Notes under the pieces: model-generated
Seen by the model: only the letters and a program-made list of their open reading frames with translations
The model's database searches: none
Told to the model about the DNA's origin: nothing
Assembly: GCF_026278345.1 (NCBI RefSeq)
Contig: NZ_CP111085.1
Coordinates: 4,536,501-4,600,500 of the forward strand
Origin: Tellurirhabdus rosea
GTDB lineage: Bacteria; Bacteroidota; Bacteroidia; Cytophagales; Spirosomataceae
Direction: 5' to 3'
DNA: 64,000 nucleotides
Shown here: piece after piece, positions 57,532 through 64,000 of the stretch
How the letters are laid out: each line of letters begins with the position of its first letter
Position numbering within the stretch: the first letter of the stretch is position 1
Program-made: the position numbers and the translations under genes

Positions 57532-58635
57532 ATGAATTACATAAAACAGCTTGATGGTATCCGGGCAATCGCCGTGATGTTGGTCATTATAGCGCATTGG
57601 ATGCCGCAGGACAGTCTGCTTTACCGCTACGGAGACCTGTTCAACGGCGTTGATATTTTTTTCGTACTGAGCGGGTTTCTCATTACCCGAATTCTGCTGG
57701 AAAATCGCAGGCAGGCCGAGCGATCCGGGTCTGGAAAAGGGCAGTTGCTGAAGGTATTTTTTATTCGCCGTGTCCTTCGGATTTTTCCCGCCTATTACGC
57801 TGCGTTACTGCTATTGTTTCTCATTGGACCAATCTGGAATACCGGCATTCGGGACAACTGGGGGTATTTTGTTTCCTATACGGCTAACTTTTATTTTGTC
57901 AAAAGGCAGGCGTGGGACGGCATGCTTTCCCATTTGTGGTCGCTTTCTGTCGAAGAACAGTTTTACCTGCTCTGGCCCTGGCTGATGCTGCTGCCCGGCA
58001 AAAGGACGCCGCTTTGCATTATCCTGACATTCATTCTGTTGGGTGAAGCGGCCCAGTATTATTTCTGGAACGCGCCGATGGGCGACATCCGGACGATTTC
58101 CTGTTTTGACGGCCTCGGAATGGGGGCTTTGCTGGCCTACGCGGCGGTCGAAAAACCGGCCTGGCTGAAGCAGGCGTACCCGTATGCCTCGGTTCTGGCC
58201 CTGCTTTGTTTTCTGCTTCAGATGGCCCGGATAACCGGAAATTCTTTCTTTATTCCATCCAGAACACTAACGGCCGTTTGTACCGTCTGGCTGATTACCG
58301 CTATTCTTTTGTACGAAGGTCGAAGGGTGATTTTCTTTGATTTTATCTTGGGAAATCCGGCGCTGGTTTTCATGGGGAAAATCAGTTACGGTATCTACCT
58401 GTACCATAATTTTCTTCCTTACCTGACGGGCGGTCTTTTGCGTTATTTCAATGCCAAATTCTTAGGCGAAACGTATCCCGCTTTGTATGTGCTCCATTTC
58501 GAGAATTTCTGCCTCTTGCTGCTCACGTCCTACGCTTCCTGGCGACTATTCGAAAAGCCCATTCTCAAACTCAAGCGTGGCTTCGACTATATCTCGCCGC
58601 TCCCCAAACCACAAACGGCCGTTGCGCAGCCATGA
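57532..58635 (+). CDS. Acyltransferase-3 (OafA/NodX type) membrane protein
   Basis: A 367-residue protein with about ten helices. The N-terminal 'YIKQLDGIRAIAVMLVIIAHWMP' includes the catalytic-type His, and 'FFVLSGFLITRILLENRR' and 'SLSVEEQFYLLWPWLM' are further hallmarks of PF01757. No SGNH domain follows. It probably O-acylates an envelope sugar or lipid. It is preceded by a 169-bp gap without a recognised promoter and is convergent with the phosphatase gene. Confidence 0.9.
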   Translation: MNYIKQLDGIRAIAVMLVIIAHWMPQDSLLYRYGDLFNGVDIFFVLSGFLITRILLENRRQAERSGSGKGQLLKVFFIRRVLRIFPAYYAALLLLFLIGPIWNTGIRDNWGYFVSYTANFYFVKRQAWDGMLSHLWSLSVEEQFYLLWPWLMLLPGKRTPLCIILTFILLGEAAQYYFWNAPMGDIRTISCFDGLGMGALLAYAAVEKPAWLKQAYPYASVLALLCFLLQMARITGNSFFIPSRTLTAVCTVWLITAILLYEGRRVIFFDFILGNPALVFMGKISYGIYLYHNFLPYLTGGLLRYFNAKFLGETYPALYVLHFENFCLLLLTSYASWRLFEKPILKLKRGFDYISPLPKPQTAVAQP

Positions 58636-58679
58636 ACGTACAGCTTGATGCGGACACCGACCACGGAGAAGAAAGACCT

Positions 58680-60497
58680 TTAATTACGCACGATTTTCCG
58701 GGTGAAAACTTCTTTTCCCGCTTTTACTTTCAGGAAAAACACTTTTCCGCCGTCCGGCAGGGCAATATGGTCCTCCAGCTTCCCGCTTTTCGGGTAGGTT
58801 CGCTCGCTCACGCACCGGCCCTGCAGGTCGGTCAGGTGCCACTCGATGGGGGCGGGGGCGTTCAACGTCAGTTTGACCGTTACAAAATCGGTGGTGGGAT
58901 TGGGGAAGACGGACAGGCGGCCTTCGGCACCCGGTTCCAGACCCGTCGGCTGCAACACGGTTACGTCAAAAACGTCCTGCAGACAACCCTGCTCGTCGGC
59001 AACCGTAAAACGGGCAGACTTGGCCGGGGCTACGCTCAGCGTCCGTTTTCCGACCGTGCCGTCCGACCAGCGGTAGGGGCCGGTCTCGTTTTGCGCGGGC
59101 CAGGAGGCGGTCAGGTGGGCCGTTTCGCCGTAGGGAACGGTCAGCGTCTGGGTCCGGCTGACGTTTTTCATGATGGTAAACTGGTCGCGCGTTACCCCGT
59201 CGGCCATGATGAATTTAGCATCGAGGCGGTTTTCCAGGACATCGATAATCATCGACCCGCCGATGGTGTTGTTGGCGTACACCATCGCCGGATGCGGCCA
59301 GCCGGGCGTTTGGCCGCCGATCTGCCCGCCCGAGCCGTTCACCACGTATACGGTTCCTTTGCCTTTCTGAATAATCGGACACGAATTGGCCGACCCATCG
59401 TACCGCCCCGTCGTGCTCGAAACGGCGTGTCTGGCCAGGTCGAACTGGTCGTACGTGCCGGAAAAGCCGTGCAACTGGTACGACCGTTCGTAGGTATGGC
59501 TGTGGCCGAGCAGCACCAGATCGACGTTGAAACGCTCCAGAATGGGCAGCACCCGCTGCCGGACGGCCGTCATTTCCGGGTCGGTGTCGGCATTCCGCTG
59601 GCCTTTGGCGTAGGGCGGATGGTGGAAAAACACGATGGTCCAGGGCTGGCGGTTGGCGGCCAGATCCCGCTTCAGCCATTCGGCCTGGGTGCCGGTTGTG
59701 TCGTAAAGGCGGAATTTGCCCGCTTCGAGGCCGTACGAATCGAGCGAAACGAAATGAATCTGGCCGTAATCAAAGGAAAAATACGCTTTGGAGCCCGAAG
59801 GCACGCCGCCCGCCTCGCCCTGCTGCGGAACGGTAATCAGTTTGTAATACGCATTGTCGAAATTATTGACGTTGTCGGCATAATCGTGGTTGCCGGGCGT
59901 GGGCCAGAACGGCAGACCCGGCAGAATGGTCGGGTAGGTGTCGAAAACGTACTGCTGAAAATCCTGTTCGCGGCCGCAGCAGTAGGCATTGTCGCCCAGC
60001 CAGAGCCAGAGGTCCGCGGGGCGGGTGGCGGAGGCTTTCAGAAACTGGTCGCGGACATCCCGCTGGTTCTGGTTGCCGCTGCCGAAGTCGCCCAGCGCCC
60101 AGATGCGGATCGGAGCGCTGGACCCTTTGGGCGGAGCCGTGGTGAAGGATTGATAGGCTCGCGTGGTTCCGTCGGTGGCCCCGTCGCCGATGGAATAATA
60201 GTAGCGCGTCGCCGGTTGCAGACCTGTGAGCCGCACGATATGCTCGGTGGTCCGGGCCGTGTCGGTAAACTGCTGCGTGAACTGGCCGGGACTGGTCCCG
60301 TAGCGGACCCGGTTATCGGTCGGCAGCACCGTGCGCCAGCGGATGGTCATGCTTTCGGGCGTCACCTGCTGGAGGTACGGCCCCCGGCTGATGGCGGTCT
60401 GCTGGGCGTGGCCGGACAGACTCAGGAAAAGACTAAACAGAAGTCCGGAAAGAGACAATAAGGTTTTCCGGCCCGAAACAGGCAATCGACAAGTCAT
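58680..60497 (-). CDS. Purple-acid-phosphatase-like metallophosphoesterase with T9SS sorting domain
   Basis: A 605-residue secreted protein. Signal peptide (SGLLFSLFLSLSGHAQ), a fibronectin-III-like N-terminal domain ('RGPYLQQVTPESMTIRWRT'), then the metallophosphatase domain with all ligands visible: 'GDFGSG' (Asp), 'LWLGDNAYC' (Asp, Asn), 'PGNHDY', 'FFHHPPY' and 'LLGHSHTYER'. The C-terminus ('LSVFPNPTTDFVTVKL...FTRKIVRN') is a type-A T9SS sorting domain, so the enzyme is exported and surface-attached. It should release phosphate from organic esters outside the cell. Confidence 0.93.
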   Translation of the reverse strand: MTCRLPVSGRKTLLSLSGLLFSLFLSLSGHAQQTAISRGPYLQQVTPESMTIRWRTVLPTDNRVRYGTSPGQFTQQFTDTARTTEHIVRLTGLQPATRYYYSIGDGATDGTTRAYQSFTTAPPKGSSAPIRIWALGDFGSGNQNQRDVRDQFLKASATRPADLWLWLGDNAYCCGREQDFQQYVFDTYPTILPGLPFWPTPGNHDYADNVNNFDNAYYKLITVPQQGEAGGVPSGSKAYFSFDYGQIHFVSLDSYGLEAGKFRLYDTTGTQAEWLKRDLAANRQPWTIVFFHHPPYAKGQRNADTDPEMTAVRQRVLPILERFNVDLVLLGHSHTYERSYQLHGFSGTYDQFDLARHAVSSTTGRYDGSANSCPIIQKGKGTVYVVNGSGGQIGGQTPGWPHPAMVYANNTIGGSMIIDVLENRLDAKFIMADGVTRDQFTIMKNVSRTQTLTVPYGETAHLTASWPAQNETGPYRWSDGTVGKRTLSVAPAKSARFTVADEQGCLQDVFDVTVLQPTGLEPGAEGRLSVFPNPTTDFVTVKLTLNAPAPIEWHLTDLQGRCVSERTYPKSGKLEDHIALPDGGKVFFLKVKAGKEVFTRKIVRN

Positions 60498-60666
60498 CGC
60501 GTGGGGTACTGCGGTTTATGAACCGATAAAATTAACCTATTTTCGGATAAGTCTCTAACCGGACACCACGGGGCGGTCAATAAACCCGTTTGCCGTGTCT
60601 GACCAACCCGGCGGAAGGAGAAAGCTGAACTGTTTGCGACCGGTTACCCCGATGTCGCCGGTTGGC

Positions 60667-60772
60667 CCGTCGCATAGCGACCAAACCCGCTTCTTCGCCA
60701 TAGTTTGGTCGCTACGCGACGGAAACACCAGGGGGTGCCCGAGGCTACAAACGTTGGGTCGCTGCGCGATGG
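60667..60772. repeat. Intergenic inverted repeats with GGTCGCTACGCGAC core
   Basis: CCGTCGCATAGCGACCAAAC (60667-60686) and GTTTGGTCGCTACGCGACGG (60703-60722) pair with one mismatch; a third partial copy GGGTCGCTGCGCGATGG lies at 60756-60772. The cores are palindromic themselves. They resemble REP-type elements in the 510-bp gap 60498-61007, where no gene is supported. The promoter of the barrel gene is probably at 60941-60982 (TAAAATT then TTAACTTTCGG). Confidence 0.6.
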
Positions 60773-61007
60773 AGACTTGGCAAATCACTCCGATTCAGGC
60801 GTTGAAAACATATTCTCCAGGCTGATACCGCATTAAAGGACTCGCCCGGCCGGAGGGTTGTCGCCCGGGGCCGGTTCGTGCCTGGGGACGGCCCGGCGTA
60901 TAGCAGGCTCCGGTGGTCGAGCCGAAAGGCGGTTTCGTCGGTAAAATTGGCGGGCAGAAAGAATGGAGCGTTAACTTTCGGTCACTTTAGGCTTTCCTAA
61001 AAGATTT

Positions 61008-63479
61008 GTGGGCTATCTATTAAACTTCGTGTTCGTGAAACAAAGCTACTCCTTGCAAAATGCCTCCTTCGCCTCCGGACTCATCCTGCTCTGTGTCTGG
61101 ATGTTGCTGTTTCTGTCCGTTCCGGCTCGAGCCCAGACCGACCGTTCGGTAAAGGTCAGCGGCCTGCTGCTGGACGAACAGCAGAAACCGGTTCCCTTCG
61201 CTACCGTCGCCCTTTTCCGAACCGGCGAAACGGCCCTGCTGACGGGCGCGGTCTCCAATGAATCGGGCCGGTTTGAACTCCAGGCCCGGCCGGGCAGCTA
61301 CTTTCTGAAAATCACGGTGCTCTCGTACCAGGAAAAAGTGGTTCAGGGCGTTACGGTAGGCAGTCAGCCCGTCGAAATCGGGACGGTGAAGCTGGTGCCG
61401 AGCGCCAAAAATCTGGAGGAAGTCGTCATCAAAGGGGAGCAGAGCGTGATGGAACTGGCCCTCGACAAGAAGATCTTTCACGTCGGCAAAGACCTCGCCA
61501 ACGCGGGCGGGACGGCGACCGACCTGCTCCGGAACGTGCCGTCGGTGGCGGTGGACGTGGAAGGCAACATCAGCCTGCGGGGCAGCGGCAGCGTCCGGAT
61601 TCTGATCGACGGCCGCCCGTCCGGGCTGGTCAGTCTGAAAGGCGGGGCCGGGCTCCAGCAGTTGCAGGGCAGCATGGTGGAGCGCATCGAGATCATCACC
61701 AACCCGTCGGCGCGCTACGAAGCCGAGGGCATGGGCGGCATCATCAACATCATTCTGAAAAAAGACCAGAGCCAGGGCTTCAACGGCTCGTTTGACCTCA
61801 TTGCGGGCAATCCGGCCAACTACGGCGCGGCGGCCAACCTGAATTTTCGCCACCGCAAGGTGAATTTCTTCGTCAATTATACCGGCTCGTACCGGAATAC
61901 GCCCGGACGCAACTCGCTCTACCAGCGCGTTTTCGAAGACGATACGACCATCACCAGCCGCCAGCGCATGGAAAGCCGCCTGAACGGACGCTTCAACACG
62001 GCGCGGGGCGGTATCGACTTTTTCATTAATTCCAAAAACACGCTGACGGGCGCCTATACGTGGCGGAAAAGCATCGGAAAGCGGTTTGCCAACATCGACT
62101 ACCTCGACTACGCCCCGAACACGGAAGTGCTCAGTTCGCTGACCTACCGGACGCAGGACGAGACCGAAACCGAGCCGAACTCCGAGTATGCCCTGAGCTG
62201 GAAACGCACCTTCGCCCGCAGCGGCCACGAACTGACCGCCGACCTGCGCTACCTCGACAACTGGGAAAGCTCCGACCAGCTTTTTACGGAACGGCGGTTC
62301 CTGCCCGGTGCCACCCGGCCGGTGGGCGATACCCTGTTCCAGCGTTCCCTGAACGACGAAACCGAAAAGCAGTGGCTGGCGCAGATCGATTACGTGCAGC
62401 CGTTCGGCAAAGACGGGAAATTTGAGGCCGGAGCCCGGAGCAGCTTCCGGGACATGACCAACGATTTTACGGTGCTGCAACGGGTCACCCAAACGGTCTG
62501 GGAGCCGCTGCCAAACCTGACCAACGATTTTCTGTACGAAGAAAATATCCACGCGCTGTACGGCATTCTGGGCAACAAAGCCGGGAAATTCTCCTACCAG
62601 GCAGGTCTGCGCGCCGAGTGGACGGACGTGACGACGACGCTCCGGCTGACCCGGGAGGTGAACCCGCGCCGGTACGCCAACCTGTTCCCGAGCGTTCACC
62701 TGACCTACGAACTGCCCCGGCAGCACGCCCTGCAGGTCAGCTACAGCCGCCGTGTGCGCCGTCCGAACTACAACGACCTTAGCCCGTTTATGACCTACAG
62801 CGACGCCCGCAACTTTTTCAGCGGCAACCCGGACCTGAACCCGGAATTCACCGACGCCTTCGAACTGGGCCATATCCAGACGATGCGCAAAGGCTCCATC
62901 AGTTCGTCGCTGTACTACCGGCACACCACCGGCAAGATTCTGCGCATCCGCCGCGTGGACGAGAACGGTTTTTCGAACACCCGCCCCGAAAACCTGGCGG
63001 TGGAAAACTCGTTTGGCTATGAATTTACGGCGGCGTATTCGCCCTGGAAATGGTGGAAACTGGACGGCAGCTTTAATTTCTTCCGGGCCATCACCGACGG
63101 CGACAACCTCGATACCGGGTTTAAAAGCGATACCTACAGCTGGTTTACGCGCCTCAACTCGCGGGTGACCATGCTGAAAGGAACGGATTTCCAGCTGCGC
63201 GGCAACTACGAAGCGCCGCAGCAGATGCCCCAGGGCCGCCGCAAAGGATTGGCCGCGCTGGACATCGCGTTCAGCCGCGATATTCTGAAAAACAACGCGA
63301 CGCTGACGCTGAACGTCATCGACGTGTTCAACTCCCGCGTGTTCCGGAGTATCACCGAAGGTCCCAATTTCTACACCGATTCGCGCTCGCAGGGCCGTTT
63401 GCGGCAGGTCAACCTGACGTTCAACTACCGGCTGAAGCAGGCTAAGAAGAAAGGCAAGGAATTTACGGATGGCCTGTAA
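61008..63479 (+). CDS. TonB-receptor-like outer-membrane beta-barrel protein
   Basis: An 823-residue protein with a signal peptide (LILLCVWMLLFLSVPARAQ), a carboxypeptidase-regulatory-like domain (about 50-130, 'VSGLLLDEQQKPVPFATVALFRTG'), a plug ('LRNVPSVAVDVEGNISLRGSGSVRILIDGRPSG' and 'ERIEIITNPSARYEAEGMGGIINIILKK') and a large barrel ending 'QVNLTFNYRLKQ'. It belongs to the same family as the barrel at 33858. The start is uncertain: GTG at 61008 or a second GTG at 61035. Substrate unknown. Confidence 0.92.
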   Translation: MGYLLNFVFVKQSYSLQNASFASGLILLCVWMLLFLSVPARAQTDRSVKVSGLLLDEQQKPVPFATVALFRTGETALLTGAVSNESGRFELQARPGSYFLKITVLSYQEKVVQGVTVGSQPVEIGTVKLVPSAKNLEEVVIKGEQSVMELALDKKIFHVGKDLANAGGTATDLLRNVPSVAVDVEGNISLRGSGSVRILIDGRPSGLVSLKGGAGLQQLQGSMVERIEIITNPSARYEAEGMGGIINIILKKDQSQGFNGSFDLIAGNPANYGAAANLNFRHRKVNFFVNYTGSYRNTPGRNSLYQRVFEDDTTITSRQRMESRLNGRFNTARGGIDFFINSKNTLTGAYTWRKSIGKRFANIDYLDYAPNTEVLSSLTYRTQDETETEPNSEYALSWKRTFARSGHELTADLRYLDNWESSDQLFTERRFLPGATRPVGDTLFQRSLNDETEKQWLAQIDYVQPFGKDGKFEAGARSSFRDMTNDFTVLQRVTQTVWEPLPNLTNDFLYEENIHALYGILGNKAGKFSYQAGLRAEWTDVTTTLRLTREVNPRRYANLFPSVHLTYELPRQHALQVSYSRRVRRPNYNDLSPFMTYSDARNFFSGNPDLNPEFTDAFELGHIQTMRKGSISSSLYYRHTTGKILRIRRVDENGFSNTRPENLAVENSFGYEFTAAYSPWKWWKLDGSFNFFRAITDGDNLDTGFKSDTYSWFTRLNSRVTMLKGTDFQLRGNYEAPQQMPQGRRKGLAALDIAFSRDILKNNATLTLNVIDVFNSRVFRSITEGPNFYTDSRSQGRLRQVNLTFNYRLKQAKKKGKEFTDGL

Positions 63480-63483
63480 TCGT

Positions 63484-63510
63484 CGGGGCCGCGGCTCAGC
63501 CGCGGCCCCG
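63484..63510. terminator. GC-rich hairpin between two convergent genes
   Basis: CGGGGCCGCGGCT and AGCCGCGGCCCCG are perfect 13-bp arms with almost no loop. There is no T run, so this may be structural. Confidence 0.6.
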
Positions 63511-63515
63511 AACGG

Positions 63516-64000
63516 TTATTCTTTCAGCAAATTAACCCGCTGAACACCCGCGGCCGTGCTGACCTGCAGAATGTACAGCCCATTGGCCAGATTGGTCAGA
63601 GGAACCACCTGCCGCTGGCGTTCGGATTTCACCTCGACCGTCTGCTCCCAGACGACCCGCCCCTGCAGATTGCTCAGGACCAGCCGCGCCGCCTGACCGC
63701 TCAGCCCCGACAGTTCGACCGTCGTCTGGCTGCGGGCGGGATTCGGGAAGGCACTCAGCCGGAGTTTAGGCACAGCAACCTTGTCGGGTGCGCTTTCAGA
63801 CGCCAGCCTCGCCCCGTAAATGGGCGTTCCTTCCTCGCAGTAAGTCGCAAAGGTGCGGGAGGCGTAGGCCCCGTTGGGCAGGCGGGCTTCCAGCGTAAAT
63901 ACGGTGCCCGACCGCTGATGCACCGGGACGGTGAAATTACGCGACGGCCCCCAGTCACGCAGACCGGCAACGCGGAATTCTGCACCAGGCGCCCAGCGAT
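63516..64000 (-). CDS. T9SS cargo protein, C-terminal fragment
   Basis: The gene continues beyond the right edge, so only its last 160 or so residues are visible. The visible part ends in a typical type-A sorting domain: 'LSAFPNPARSQTTVELSG', 'LVLSNLQGRVVWEQTVEVK' and 'NGLYILQVSTAAGVQRVNLLKE'. Upstream residues ('RNFTVPVHQRSGTVFTLEARLPNGAYASRTFATYC') look like the end of a beta-sandwich domain. The nature of the main domain is unknown. Confidence 0.8.
   Translation of the reverse strand, partial: RWAPGAEFRVAGLRDWGPSRNFTVPVHQRSGTVFTLEARLPNGAYASRTFATYCEEGTPIYGARLASESAPDKVAVPKLRLSAFPNPARSQTTVELSGLSGQAARLVLSNLQGRVVWEQTVEVKSERQRQVVPLTNLANGLYILQVSTAAGVQRVNLLKE

Overview
This window is a chromosomal segment of a GC-rich member of the Bacteroidota, most likely a Cytophagales/Spirosomataceae-type organism. 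The evidence is the presence of DUF4290, DUF4270, DUF4907 and SusC-like/outer-membrane beta-barrel families, type IX secretion (T9SS) C-terminal sorting domains, promoters of the TAnnTTTG type, a tmRNA tag ending NYALAA, and almost no Shine-Dalgarno sequences. No insertion sequence, phage gene, CRISPR array or plasmid origin was seen.

Left part (1-26 kb): the N-terminus of an FtsX-type ABC permease; a TetR regulator facing a marR-tolC-adaptor-RND efflux operon with palindromic operators; ssrA (tmRNA); an aminotransferase and a patatin lipase; a MATE exporter; hflX and tRNA-Arg(CCT); an aldo/keto reductase with an AraC regulator; a secreted DUF1080-like protein; a large PAS/GAF histidine kinase; a sulfatase-modifying-factor-like protein lacking the catalytic cysteines; small stress or secreted proteins (SnoaL-like, OsmC-like, alpha/beta hydrolase, cupin); a ZU5-like lipoprotein; and a secreted pectate-lyase-like beta-helix protein.

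Centre (26.2-41.8 kb): a composite peptide-antimicrobial island. A LytTR response regulator and LytS-type kinase are divergent from a tiny 49-residue RiPP precursor-like ORF. This is followed by a LanC-like cyclase whose three zinc ligands are all replaced, and a full-length LanB dehydratase encoded tail-to-tail with it. Next come a LolA-fold secreted protein and a TonB-receptor-like barrel. Then follows an SDP-type (sporulation-delaying-protein) toxin locus: three sdpC-like precursors, sdpA-like, sdpB-like, a DCC thiol-disulfide oxidoreductase, a CPBP membrane protease (candidate immunity), and a strong terminator. The second and third sdpC genes are identical at DNA level for about 570 bp of coding sequence and then diverge abruptly exactly where the mature toxin should begin.

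Right part (41.9-64 kb): an S41 protease lipoprotein with Kelch, DUF4907 and DUF4270 genes; a ThuA protein plus a very large PVC-type dehydrogenase/cytochrome c; murA with Asp in place of the fosfomycin-target Cys; DUF4290; a second MATE pump; a bile-acid-symporter-like protein; an acyltransferase-3 protein; a T9SS-exported purple acid phosphatase; a TonB-type outer-membrane barrel; and the 3' part of another T9SS cargo.

A recurrent structural theme is a set of long intergenic inverted repeats whose arms are built from degenerate short tandem words (for example TGAATGAC, AAAGTTAA, GAGAAAAG, TTTATAG). The word differs from place to place but the architecture is the same.
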